Assembly: GCA_965200825.1 (NCBI GenBank)
Contig: OZ241385.1
Location: 2,418,001 to 2,482,000 of the forward strand
Direction: 5' to 3'
Source: Bin80 sp026709335
Lineage (GTDB): Bacteria > Bacteroidota > Rhodothermia > Rhodothermales > Bin80
Length of the DNA stretch: 64,000 nucleotides
In this document: positions 8,930 to 19,100 of the stretch, piece after piece
Layout: each line of letters starts with the position of its first letter
Numbering within the stretch: position 1 is the first letter of the stretch
Notes under the pieces: model-generated
What the model was told of the DNA's origin: nothing
The model's input: only the letters and a program-made list of their open reading frames with translations
Database searches by the model: none
Program-made: the position numbers and the translations under genes

Positions 8930-10217
8930 GGTTCTACTGGGCTTTGTGTGGTTTGAGATCTAGACCTCCGCAGAAGAAGAGAATTGCGACTCTGAAGTTT
9001 TCAAACCTTCTGTATCCTCTTCCGATGGTTTTGATCTCTTGAATTTTCCCATTCATACGTTCAGCGATCGCATTGGATTGTGGATGGCAAAGCGCGTTAC
9101 AGACTCCCTCATAATGTTCTCTGAACATCTCTGCAATCTTGATGACTTCTTTCACCCCTGCGGTTTCCACGCTTTTGATCCAGAGATCAAAATCTTTCTT
9201 TGCTTCGGCGAAAGAGGTGCTGTTAAAGAGGGCTTTGAAGTCTTCTCGCAATCGCCAGGCTACACTGACTTCCAGGTTGGCTTCCTGGATGATCTTGAAG
9301 ATCTCTTCCTGCGTTTTGGTGCGATTCTTCTCGTTCTTCAACAGTGCAAATCGGCTCCCCTTCAATTCTTCCGGATGGGTTTTCACTTCACGCTGGCGAA
9401 CCTTGTTCAGCGCTGTATTGAGATACTGGATCAAATGAAACCGGTCGTGGATCAGGGCCGCCTCGGGAAAAACGGTTTTGACCGCTCCAATGAAGGCTTT
9501 CCACATATCGATGGAGACCGTCTCTACTTTCTCTTTTAGGTCTTCAAAAATGCGCTCTAAGAGTGCGATCGTGCCTTTTTTCGTCCGCCCTTCCCCGACA
9601 TCAAGCACCACACCACGGGTCGAATCACAAACGATCGTTGCATAGACATGCCCGCGCCGGAGGGCTTTCTCATCCACGCTCACATGAGCGACTGCTTCCA
9701 GCTTCCTTCGCTTCATTCCGCGCTCAACCCCCCGGTGCATGAACGCATGAACCTGATCAAATGAGCAGCGGATCAACCCGGCCGTTTTGGTCTGATTCTT
9801 GTTCACCCGCAGGATCTCTATCGCTCAGCTCTCAAACGAATGCGTCGCATGACTTGATGGATCCGTCCAGGGAATCTCCATCGTTTTGATCCCCGCAGAA
9901 GACTTCACGCGTGGAAGTCTGCAATGAATATAACAAACGCTCTGAAACCAGTCCAAGTGACGCCATACGCGCTCCCTGCGACGGTCATAAAATACTCCGG
10001 GTTCTCCCGTCTCTGGACAGATCAGGTTCTGCCCCGAATGCGAAAGATAAACATCAATTCGTCGCTCCTTCGGGTTAAAGGTGACCTCGTCAACTTGCCA
10101 CTCGGAGTCAAGTCCTAACGAGTCCCGCATCACCGCATTCATAAATTCCTTTGTCATGAAATTTCTATATTTGATTCAGCTTGAATTTAATCATTTCATA
10201 CAAAACCCTACAGAACC
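8930..10217 (-). mobile_element. ISL3-family insertion sequence, complete ends
   Basis: A 1288-bp element. Its left end (GGTTCTACTGGGCTTTGTGTG) matches the reverse complement of its right end (GGTTCTGTAGGGTTTTGTATG) at 16 of 21 positions. A perfect 8-bp direct repeat (ACAGGATC) flanks both ends. One transposase gene fills the element, and its stop codon lies inside the left repeat. Intact ends and duplication mean the insertion is fairly recent. It landed in the non-coding stretch between the TonB receptor and an orphan lipoprotein, so no gene appears broken by it. Confidence 0.92.
8934..10157 (-). pseudogene. ISL3 transposase with a single in-frame TGA
   Basis: Two open stretches in the same frame (10157-9825, 110 residues, and the rest to 8934) are separated only by a TGA at 9827-9825 (plus-strand tca). 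Reading through it gives about 407 residues, the normal length. The first half is a zinc-finger-type N-terminus, although the classical cysteines look partly lost (LICPETGEPGVFY, CYIHCRLPRVK). The second half holds the DDE core: Asp in VAHVSVDEKALRRG, Asp in VETVSIDMWKAF followed by ALIHDRFHLIQYLN, and Glu in SNAIAERMNGKIQEIKTIGR. The residues after the stop (AIEILRVNKNQTKTAGLI) match the expected family sequence, so this is a point nonsense mutation rather than a deletion. Re-initiation at the GTG at 9806 would make a protein without the DNA-binding part. Confidence 0.9.
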
Positions 10218-10225
10218 ACAGGATC
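10218..10225. repeat. Right target-site duplication of the ISL3 element
   Basis: ACAGGATC immediately follows the right inverted repeat and is identical to 8922-8929. Confidence 0.9.
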
Positions 10226-10345
10226 TTTCACCTTTGTTTTTCCAAAATCTAGGATCGTTTTAGGCCAAAACTTATACTTCCCCACTATTTTTGTAGTAAA
10301 CCCATAATTGAAACAGCAGAAAACGAATTGGTGGGATTTCTGTAT

Positions 10346-11419
10346 CTATTCTACCTGTTCGTTGATTGGTAGTCCGGAAACTCCGCCCAAAGAGGCAGAA
10401 TGTGTACTCCTGGTCCCTCGTCCACGCGTTCTACTTATGCCAGCCCATGTTGACAATGTGCCATGTCCACTACTACTTCCTCTCGAGGTAATTACTGTTA
10501 CACTTACTGAGGCGGATTGTCCACTGGGAAGATCAGTGCTACTCACAGAATCTAAGAAATAGCCACCATTAGAATTCTTGTATTTGAAGAATTCGGTATT
10601 TGCGACCCCTCTTCGTGATCCTATCCATGTTGTATAAGATGTATTCCACATCAAGACGGTTCCCGGAGAATTGGACGTGAAGTTACTATCGCCAGAATTC
10701 ACTTTTATACTCGGGTAATCAAAGTCGGTAGCGCACATATCAGTATTAGCGATAGAGCGTGCAGGATTAGTTCCGGCAGAAAATCCAAAATCATCAGGCC
10801 TACCACAACCGGATTGTATCCCGGCGGAATTTGCAGATTTAGATAAAATCAATACATCGGTCAGTCGAGATACCTCTTGATCTTGTAAAAATCTCGATAG
10901 ATAGTTTCGTATTTCTTTGGAGGGATTCATAATTGTTAAATCGACCATTTCGGAAACCCCTCCCGTGATGTGTTGTTTTACATACGATGCATTTTCAAGT
11001 GAGTAGAGAGTATCTCCAATGATCAGGAGCCCTTCGTAATTAACTAATGCTAACTCTTCAGGTGGAAGGATCAATTCATATTGAAGATACTCTTTGAGAG
11101 ACTCGTGAATGAGAATAGATTCATTAGTAAAAAGTGATTTTTTCCAGATAAAATCAGCGAAGATGTGAAAATCTTCATGTGATCGAAATCGCTTGATTGG
11201 TGAGCGATCAGAGAAAAAATTAATTTTAGGTTTTCCCCAAACTGTATCAATATCCGCCATCTGATCTAAGTCAGCCATTACAGAAAGATCTATTTCTACA
11301 TATTCTACTGACTTCAAATCTTTTACCGGCTTGTTTGTAATCAAAGATTTGTCGCAACCTGAGAATATTGCTGAAAAAAGAAATAGTATCGAGAAAATTG
11401 ACCATCGTAGGTATTTCAT
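10346..11419 (-). CDS. Orphan lipoprotein with Ser/Gly-rich C-terminus
   Basis: A 357-residue protein from the Met at 11419; the open frame extends 36 codons further upstream but this Met starts a clean lipoprotein signal (SILFLFSAIFSGC). The first two thirds are mixed alpha/beta with acidic patches. A middle part has a small Cys pair (QSGCGRPDDFGF ... NTDMCATDFDYP). The last 70 residues are rich in Ser, Thr, Gly and Arg (VITSRGSSSGHGTLSTWAG). I do not recognise a family. It stands alone between the ISL3 insertion and a long gene-poor stretch, so recent acquisition is possible. Confidence 0.65.
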   Translation of the reverse strand: MKYLRWSIFSILFLFSAIFSGCDKSLITNKPVKDLKSVEYVEIDLSVMADLDQMADIDTVWGKPKINFFSDRSPIKRFRSHEDFHIFADFIWKKSLFTNESILIHESLKEYLQYELILPPEELALVNYEGLLIIGDTLYSLENASYVKQHITGGVSEMVDLTIMNPSKEIRNYLSRFLQDQEVSRLTDVLILSKSANSAGIQSGCGRPDDFGFSAGTNPARSIANTDMCATDFDYPSIKVNSGDSNFTSNSPGTVLMWNTSYTTWIGSRRGVANTEFFKYKNSNGGYFLDSVSSTDLPSGQSASVSVTVITSRGSSSGHGTLSTWAGISRTRGRGTRSTHSASLGGVSGLPINEQVE

Positions 11420-12232
11420 GGGTACCCGGTTTATTTGGTGAGGGTCTTGCTTCAGAGGTGTCTGATGACGACGCGACGATTCAATTTTCCATCTTTTCAC
11501 AGTTCTACCATGATCATGCGGCATCAAAGAATTCTTTTGTAGGATTTGGGACTTCCGTTATCCAAAAGTGGATAAGAGCTTCGGATTGGAGTTGAATGTT
11601 CAAGAGTTTTTTGTAACACAGCCAGTTCGTCCATATAAGGAATCCTTCATTAGTCTGTTGATATGGAGGCAATATTCGTGCCATCCCCTGTCTAGCAGGT
11701 TGGTCAATAATTTTGAATCCAAGGAGATTGACTGTTTGCAGGACTCGATCAATATTTCAACGGTATTCAGTGACTCTGTATGAGTTGAACGCTGGTATCC
11801 GATATGCTAAAGCGTAGAATTGGAGCACCAGGCTAACCGGTAAAACGTATAGGGTAGAAGCTCCTCAATATACAGTCGGATCAAACCCGTTAAAATTCGT
11901 GCACGAGGATTTCGGAATAAAGAATAATTTGCCGATGCAATCTACTTCTATCTTGGAGGGCCAGATCTCTACCCAAAAGGATTCCAGTAACCAATCTGTC
12001 CACTCATAAAATTGAAGAGCCTTGATTGATTCTACAATTCCATGCACTGGAAAGGATACGTTAGGTTTTTTATAAAGAAATTTGTTTCTGAAAGGTACGA
12101 TATTTTCCAAAGTGTGAATTTTTGAAAATTTAAGCCGCCACCAATATTGAGAATTTCTATCTTCGTCAATTTGTTCATCAACGCAGGGATATGCCTGCGT
12201 TGAATAAATTCTATACCTTGGATCTTGGGCGG
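11420..12232. other. Gene-poor stretch with one weak open frame and a hairpin
   Basis: About 810 bp. A minus-strand frame of 81 codons (11865-12110, beginning MENIVPFRNKFLYKKPN) has Trp-rich, protein-like content (YEWTDWLLESFWVEIWPSK) and may be a remnant or a small real gene, but I cannot name it. The rest shows no coding signal I trust. A strong hairpin at 12179-12202 lies just beyond the AAA ATPase stop. Confidence 0.35.
12179..12202 (-). terminator. Hairpin downstream of AAA ATPase gene 1
   Basis: Perfect 9-bp arms CAACGCAGG (12179-12187) and CCTGCGTTG (12194-12202) around the loop GATATG, about 30 bp past the stop of the minus-strand ATPase gene. No clear T-run follows, so termination is likely but not certain. 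Confidence 0.5.
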
Positions 12233-13432
12233 TTACAATTTCTCGCTTATTTGAGATTGCTGAGAAAATACGATCTTCTCTGGGGCATATTTTTCTTTTA
12301 GCCAGTTCCGCATCGATGGGATCGGAATGGTATAGATTCCATCCTGACTGTGTAATATACCACGATCTAGTGCCCGATTAAACAAATCCTGTGCTTTATC
12401 CGGGCCATACTCTTGCGATAGAGCTGCTTCAATATCTTCCTGGTCCAGGCCATCTTGTGTTGCAACATTTTTCATTAGCCGTGCCAAACTGCAACGCTCT
12501 TTCCTGCTAATATCCTCTGCACGTTGTTTATAGTATGCCTCTCGTCCTTCTCCTCCCAATTTATATACGACGATCAGACCAGCAGGGGTCATTTTCCCCT
12601 TATCTTTCTGAATTTGCTTGACTGCTGTTTCTGCATAAGCCGTAATATGCTGAGGCCAGCCATGCGTTTTCTGTGCTATGGCATCGATCCATTCCGCAGG
12701 GTTTCCCTTGGCTTCACCCTCTTTCACGAGCCAATCCTGGATTACTGCACGCTCAGCCCCCTTGTCCAGCGCCCCTAACTCCACGAAGCATCCTCCTCTG
12801 AACCTTGAAATCCCAAGCGACCTAAATGCTTTACTGGTCGTCCCCAAGCCTGCCACCAGAAGGATGACGGGCTTGTTCAACTCTCCGTTGTGGATGGCTT
12901 CCAGTAAGTCACCCACCTCATCAAATTGAGTTTTTGAAAGTGCGGTTGCTTTTGATAATCTCTGTGCTTCATCTAAAACCAAGAGTAGAGGTTTTCTTTT
13001 CCGTTTTTCACCCACGTTAAGATTAGTGGTTGAACGTGCAGGTTTAGAGAGAGAGACTTCTGCCTTAAAAGCTTCCAACAAACTCAAAGAGACGCTGTCT
13101 ATCCCCGCCATTTCTCCAAATCCAAGGGATCGTAACATCTTTCCTTTATCCCAAAGAGCATCCGTCTTAATTTTTGCGACATGCCATCCCTTGCCGCATG
13201 CCAATTTTCCACATTGATCAAGCAAGGCAGTTTTTCCTACACCTGGTGCGCCCTGAATTAGGAAAGTAGTCCCATTTACCCCCTTCTTAGTACGCCCTAA
13301 AAGGTCTTCAAAATCATGCAGGATCTGTGTACGCCCATGAAAATACGCTGCGGGTCCACGGTCGGAAATGATACGGGATATAGAACGTCGAGATTTGGCC
13401 ATTAATGTTTTATCATCAAAATGAGATGCCAT
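12233..13432 (-). CDS. AAA ATPase with C-terminal winged-helix-like region (paralogue 1)
   Basis: A 399-residue P-loop ATPase; a second Met at residue 11 could be the start. Walker A GAPGVGKTA lies at residues 61-69, Walker B LLLVLDEAQ near 149-157, and an Arg-finger-like SRFRGGCFVELG near 230. The C-terminal 90 residues (DIEAALSQEYGPDKAQ ... GIYTIPIPSMRNWL) look like a winged helix, as in Orc1/Cdc6- or STAND-type ATPases. It is clearly homologous to the gene at 39549-40709, sharing DRGPAxYFHGRT, QKTHGWPQHI and GILHSQDG. No partner gene is adjacent and long non-coding stretches flank it, as for a mobile or defence-type single gene. The function is unknown. Confidence 0.8.
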   Translation of the reverse strand: MASHFDDKTLMAKSRRSISRIISDRGPAAYFHGRTQILHDFEDLLGRTKKGVNGTTFLIQGAPGVGKTALLDQCGKLACGKGWHVAKIKTDALWDKGKMLRSLGFGEMAGIDSVSLSLLEAFKAEVSLSKPARSTTNLNVGEKRKRKPLLLVLDEAQRLSKATALSKTQFDEVGDLLEAIHNGELNKPVILLVAGLGTTSKAFRSLGISRFRGGCFVELGALDKGAERAVIQDWLVKEGEAKGNPAEWIDAIAQKTHGWPQHITAYAETAVKQIQKDKGKMTPAGLIVVYKLGGEGREAYYKQRAEDISRKERCSLARLMKNVATQDGLDQEDIEAALSQEYGPDKAQDLFNRALDRGILHSQDGIYTIPIPSMRNWLKEKYAPEKIVFSQQSQISEKL

Positions 13433-14020
13433 ATACGATTCTATGTACTGCGTACTTGAGTCGGTTCACATATGCGATTGAGTGTCTCTCAAACAAGAAT
13501 ACAACACCAAGAAATGTACTATTTTGGAGGGTGAAGGTTTTGGCCTACATTTTGGGAGATTTCATTTTGTAGATCTCCCGTCAAATTCCCTGACCGACAG
13601 AGAGTTTTTCACGTCAGCCGTTTTAAAAGCATAAGCAGCGAAGATGGGAAAAATATCGTGGCCGTATCAATCAGCATGAAATACCCTGAGACTGGGTCGT
13701 GAGCTGGGATTTTTTCGTTTCATCCGTAGCCTGTAGGGCTTGAAATGTAATCCGACTCAAGTCTGTTATTTGATTGGGTTTCCACCTTTTGGCAGGCATG
13801 ACAGATCCGGCGCAGGAGGTTATCTATCCATTAATTCTATTTTGGGCAGTGTAATCAATATCCTATCCTACCGTTTCTAGGATTGATCTGTTGATAACAA
13901 AGCGAATTATATCGAGTAAGACACATAGAACCTCTTGCAGGCTTTTCAACTTGGAGGAATCATATTCTATCACAAGCAATGAATCAAGCTTTGCAAGCCG
14001 TCGCATAATCGGGATAAAGT
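13433..14020. other. Intergenic stretch without recognisable gene
   Basis: About 590 bp between two divergently read genes, so it must contain promoters for AAA ATPase 1 (minus) and the galK operon (plus). I see no open frame with family resemblance. TTGGAGGGTGAA at about 13533 recurs near 40984 downstream of the second ATPase, possibly by chance. Confidence 0.4.
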
Positions 14021-15190
14021 ATGCCAAGCTCGAAGCAGGCCGCAGCAGAGACGTTCGCAAAATGGTGCGGAGGAGAAAATCCTTTGCTCGTGGCCCATGC
14101 TCCGGGAAGAGTCAACCTGGTGGGAGATCATACAGACTACAATGGCGGGTTAGTATTACCGATGATTCTGGATCGGTCGATATATGTTGCTCTGCGGCCA
14201 AGTTCAACGGGATTTCATCGTCTTCGATCAGGCAATTATCAGGAAGAGATTTCCTTTTCTCCGGGAGGATGGCCACAGGTACCAGATGCTCACTGGGCGT
14301 CGTACATAGCTGGCATGATTCAAGAATTACCCCCACCAGCCCCCGTCGAAATGCTGATTATCGGGGATGTCCCGTTGGGAGCGGGCCTTAGTTCTTCGGC
14401 CGCACTTGAGATGGCTGCAGGCCTTGCACTTGAAGCATTGCGTGGCACTCCAGTAGATCCGCTGGATCTTGCTCAAATCGGCCAGAGGGTAGAACATCAA
14501 TACCTCAATGTGCAATGCGGGGTCATGGATCAGATTGTGTCTCGGGTTGGTCGTGCAGATCACGCGCTTTTTTTGGATTGCAATACATTAAAATTGGAGC
14601 ATATCCCATTCCGGGGTAAAGATGCACAATTTGTAATCATTGACAGCAGAGTCAAGCGAAAGCTTGCCGATTCAAAGTACAATGAAAGACGGGCAGAATG
14701 CCAGAGTGCACTACAGCGCATCCAAAACATGGATGCATCCATTGAGTCACTCAGTCAAGTAGAACGTCACCATATTTTCCGTCTGAAAGAACCGGTTCTG
14801 CAGCGGCGGGCCAGGCATGTTCTTTATGAGAATGAGCGAGTGCGGTGGGCCTGTGATGCCATAATTAACAAAGACTGGTTCAATTTAGGCCAGATACTGA
14901 CTGCATCGCATATCAGTCTCAGAGATGACTACGAGGTGAGCTGTGAGGAGTTGGATTTTTTGGTCGCTACCGCTGAGGTTCATCCAGAAGTCTATGGGGC
15001 AAGAATGATGGGAGGAGGGTTTGGTGGCTGTACAATTAATTTGGTGCGGAGTGAGAGCGCACATTCATTTGCGGAATCGGTTACAGGGATCTACGAAAAG
15101 AAATATCAACGGAAGGCCCATGCTCATGTACTTGGTACAGGAATTGAAGCAGGAGTACAATGGGTGGATTCAAACGGAGCTTGGGCATAG
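14021..15190 (+). CDS. galK: Galactokinase
   Basis: A 389-residue GHMP kinase that phosphorylates galactose to galactose-1-phosphate in the Leloir pathway. The galactokinase signature is near the N-terminus (APGRVNLVGDHTDYNGG, residues about 28-44, with Asp for the commoner Glu in GEHTDYN). The GHMP ATP loop is PLGAGLSSSAALEMA (about 121-135) and the C-terminal motif is MMGGGFGGCTINLV (about 329-342). The length is normal. It is followed 37 bp later by a DHDPS/NAL-family aldolase on the same strand; no galT or galE is present here. Other sugars with GHMP kinases are possible, but the signature favours galactose. Confidence 0.9.
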   Translation: MPSSKQAAAETFAKWCGGENPLLVAHAPGRVNLVGDHTDYNGGLVLPMILDRSIYVALRPSSTGFHRLRSGNYQEEISFSPGGWPQVPDAHWASYIAGMIQELPPPAPVEMLIIGDVPLGAGLSSSAALEMAAGLALEALRGTPVDPLDLAQIGQRVEHQYLNVQCGVMDQIVSRVGRADHALFLDCNTLKLEHIPFRGKDAQFVIIDSRVKRKLADSKYNERRAECQSALQRIQNMDASIESLSQVERHHIFRLKEPVLQRRARHVLYENERVRWACDAIINKDWFNLGQILTASHISLRDDYEVSCEELDFLVATAEVHPEVYGARMMGGGFGGCTINLVRSESAHSFAESVTGIYEKKYQRKAHAHVLGTGIEAGVQWVDSNGAWA

Positions 15191-15227
15191 CCACAATGCT
15201 TAAGAGGACCTCACCAAACAGGCTATA

Positions 15228-16148
15228 ATGTCTCAGGATCCGTCGTTTTCAGTTCTGACAGCCAGTCTGACACCATTAGATCATAATTTGAATATAGATT
15301 GTGATCATCTCGCATCTCATGCACAGTGGCTATTGAGTCAAGGAGCTTCAGGAATTGTCCTTCTCGGAACGACAGGGGAAGCAAATAGCTTCAATATCTC
15401 AGAAAGAAAACGAGCTCTTGAAGCAGTCGTACACTCAGGAATTCGTCCGGATAAGCTTATCGTCGGGACAGGATGCTCCGCGCTTACAGATACGCTGAAT
15501 TTGACAAAACATGCACTGGATATTGGAATTTGTCGCGTTTTGGTTATGCCCCCATTCTATTACAAGAACGTGAGCGAAGATGGTTTGTATGCTTCATATG
15601 ATTACTTACTCCAACATGTAGGGAACAGCGAAATCAGGCTATACCTGTATCATTTCCCAAAGATGAGTGCTATCCCGATTACTTCCGTACTCGTAGAGCG
15701 ACTACTCAGGTCATATCCGGATCAAATTGCAGGATTTAAAGATTCCAGCGGTGATTGGACAAATATTTCAATGATGGTTCAGCAATTCCCCGGGCTTCAG
15801 GTGTTTGCGGGAAGCGAGCAATTTTTATTGGACACCATCAGAGCCGGAGGTGCCGGATGCATTAGTGCCACAGCTAATGTGACATCTCGGTTAGCAGCAG
15901 AAGTATTATCCAAATGGAATGCCCCCGAAGCAGAGGCTCTTCAGCGTCATCTGTATCAAATTCGAAAAGCAGTAGAGCGCTGGCCCATGATTGCTGCTTT
16001 GAAAGCACTGCTGCAGGATTTGACTGGCCATCCTCACTGGAAGAACCTTAGACCTCCCCTCAAAGCTCTGAATGTCACCGATGCACACAGGTGCATACAC
16101 TCATACAAAGGATTATTGGAATCAAGGCAGACTTCAAACGATCAATGA
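15228..16148 (+). CDS. DHDPS/N-acetylneuraminate lyase-family aldolase
   Basis: A 306-residue TIM-barrel class I aldolase. The substrate loop GTTGEANS lies near residues 46-53, the Schiff-base lysine is in IAGFKDSSGDW, and a YLYHFPKMS segment sits where DHDPS has its catalytic Tyr. Members include dihydrodipicolinate synthase, sialic acid lyase and 2-keto-3-deoxy-sugar-acid aldolases. The absence of lysine genes and the neighbouring galactokinase make a sugar-acid aldolase role more likely than DapA, but this is inference. Its stop overlaps the start of the next gene by 4 bp (ATGA), so translation is coupled. Confidence 0.8.
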   Translation: MSQDPSFSVLTASLTPLDHNLNIDCDHLASHAQWLLSQGASGIVLLGTTGEANSFNISERKRALEAVVHSGIRPDKLIVGTGCSALTDTLNLTKHALDIGICRVLVMPPFYYKNVSEDGLYASYDYLLQHVGNSEIRLYLYHFPKMSAIPITSVLVERLLRSYPDQIAGFKDSSGDWTNISMMVQQFPGLQVFAGSEQFLLDTIRAGGAGCISATANVTSRLAAEVLSKWNAPEAEALQRHLYQIRKAVERWPMIAALKALLQDLTGHPHWKNLRPPLKALNVTDAHRCIHSYKGLLESRQTSNDQ

Positions 16149-19100
16149 TTGAACACTCGGCGCCAAGTTTTTCGATAACTCAAGCCAAATCTTTGACGCA
16201 GGAAATTTTTGGGCTTAGTGGCAATGTAACAGAGCTACCCAGCCATCTTGATCAAAATTTTCGTCTGGATACAGATTCGGGGTCTTTTGTTCTGAAACTC
16301 GCCAACGCGGCAGCAGAACCCAGTTATGTGGATCTTCAGCAGTCTGTCCTGACCTATCTTCAAGAGAAGGAGAGGGGGGAGAGTTTTCCGGTTGTTGTAC
16401 CAACTCGATCGGGGAATCTGAAAACAATCGTAGATGGCAAGGAAGGGGGGCAGCACCAGGCTTGGATGGTCACTTGGCTGAAGGGGCGTACGTTGGAGAA
16501 GGTAAAGCCTATGTTTCCAACGCTTCTGCGAGATTTAGGGTATTTTCTGGGCTCTCTTGACCAAACGCTTGAAGGATTTGAGCATGCATCAGCCCATCGT
16601 AATTATATCTGGGATCTGCGCAAGGCTGCTCAGTTCATTGAATATCTGGTTCATATTCCTGATGCCAAGCGGCGTCAACTGGTAGAAAATTCATTGGAAT
16701 TCTTTCAGAACAAAATTTTACCCTCACTTGATCATTTCCGGCAGAGCGTGATTCACCATGACGCCAATGATCACAATATAGTTGTTCAAGGTACAGGCTA
16801 TCAGGCAAGAGTTGGGGGGCTCATTGATTTTGGGGATACGCTACATACGGCTACCGTGATAGAGTTGGCAATTGCGGCGACCTATGTGATGATGGAAAAA
16901 CCTGATCCGGTTGGAGCGGCGGCAGAAGTGATACGTGGTTATCATGAAGCCCATCCCTTGGAAGAGTCAGAAATTGCGGTGCTGCACGGGTTAATCAGGG
17001 CTCGACTCTGTTCCAGTGTCCTCGTTTCGGCTTACAGAGGAATGCTCGAACCTGAAAATGAATACATTCGGGTATCTGAACAAGGTGCGTGGTCTCTGCT
17101 AAAGCAGCTGGATGCGGAATCTCCCTCTTTGGCCGAATATCGATGGAGAGCAGCATGTGGGTTGGAGCCTTGTCCAAAGAATAAGCGCTTGATCAAAAAG
17201 CTACAAAAAAATAGCTTTGCCGCCGTCATGCAGCCGGACGTCTGTACGGTGTCGCCTCTTGTGTTTGACCTGAGCGTCAGCAGCCCTTTGATCGGCCCCC
17301 TGGATAAGCAACCAGATCCCAATAAGGCTTCGGCTGCATGGTTTAGAAGGATCCGACGTGCGGGTGCTGAAATTGGGATTGGCCGTTACAATGAGCCTCG
17401 AATCGTTTACACAGCAGAGCATTACAAATCGCCGAACAATGAATTTGATGAAAGCCGAACGATTCACCTGGGCATAGACCTATTCAAAGAAGCAGGGACT
17501 CCAATTTATGCTCCTCTCAGTGGTAAGGTTCATAGTCTCTCATTTAGTCGCAATCCAATGGATTTTGGGGGACTGGTGATTTTAGAACACTCAATAGAGG
17601 GAGAGAAGTTTTATACATTGTATGGACATCTCAGTGAAGATTCGGTTCTCGGACTTGAGTCAGAAAAAGAAATTTCCAAGGGGGAGCAATTTGCATCCCT
17701 CGGAGCACCGGAAGAGAATGGAGGATGGATTCCTCATTTACATTTTCAGGTGATCACTGATTTGTTGGGTCAATCTGGAGGGTATTGGGGGGTTGCAGCG
17801 GCAAGTCAGCGGGAGGTGTGGTTATCAATATGCCCAGATCCCAATCTTCTGCTTGGAATCCAGGATGATGATCTGTTCGTGGAGAAATCTCCCGCAGAGA
17901 GTATTCGTTCCCGCCGAAAAGAATTTATTGGAGGGAATCTCAGTATTTCTTACCGGACACCTCTCCACATAGTGCGTGGGTATCGTCAATATCTTTACGA
18001 CGAAACTGGCCGTGCATTTTTGGATGCCGTCAATAATGTACCTCATGTGGGACATAGCCACCCCAGGGTCACTGCGGCAGCAATTCGGCAAATGCGGGTT
18101 CTGAATACGAATACGCGTTATCTGCACAGAACGCTCGTTGATTATGCAGAGCGATTGGCTGACACGATGCCTGATCCGCTTAATGTCTGCTATTTTGTGA
18201 ATTCTGGGAGCGAAGCCAACGATCTTGCTTTACGTTTGGCGTTTGCTCATACCGGTCGTCAGGATATTGCGGTATTGGAAGGTGCTTATCATGGCCATTT
18301 GAGTTCTCTGATTGCAATTAGCCCATACAAGTTTGACGGACCAGGTGGTGCGGGAGCGCCTCCTCATGTTCACCAAGCTCCCGTACCAGATACATATCGA
18401 GGCCGTTTTCGCGGGATTAATGCAGCGAAGGATTATGTCGAAGCATTAAAGTCAAAAATTGACACTGCCTCGGACGGGATTGCAGCATTTATTTGTGAGT
18501 CTCTTCTGGGCTGTGGTGGACAAATTGAGCTACCCGAGGGATATCTTGAGGGAGTTTATGCACACGTACGCGAAACAGGAGGTATCTGCATTGCAGATGA
18601 GGTACAGGTAGGATTTGGGCGTATGGGCAGTGAGTTCTGGGGGTTTCAGACTCAGCAGGTTACACCGGACATTGTCGTCTTGGGTAAGCCAATGGGGAAT
18701 GGGCATCCACTTGCAGGAGTTGTAACAACCCCTGAGATCGCTCAATCTTTCGATAACGGAATGGAATTTTTCAGCACGTTTGGAGGTAATCCAGTTTCAT
18801 GCATGGTAGGGATGGCGGTAATGGATGTGATTGAGTCAGAAAAGCTACAGGAGAACGCACGCATCACGGGCAATACTTTAAAGCAATCTCTTCTGAAGCT
18901 GAAGAATAAATACCCCTTGATTGGAGATGTACGAGGCAGGGGATTATTCTTAGGGATAGAATTGGTAAGAGATCTTCAAACATTGGAGCCGGCGGATCAG
19001 GAGGCAGAGTATATTGCCAACCGTATGCGCGACCTGGGGATTCTGATTTCAACGGACGGCCCTCTTCATAACGTTTTGAAGATCAAGCCACCTCTGGTGT

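Noticed and set aside
9039..9539. 166-codon frame antisense to the ISL3 transposase
   Set aside because: Lies wholly within the transposase core, whose motifs are unmistakable on the other strand.
9825..9827. TGA as a selenocysteine codon in the ISL3 transposase
   Set aside because: The family has no selenoprotein members and no SECIS-like stem was seen after it; a nonsense mutation is simpler.
15228..16148. Calling the aldolase DapA (lysine synthesis)
   Set aside because: No lysine genes nearby and the YLYHFPKMS segment and sugar-kinase context point to another aldolase of the family.
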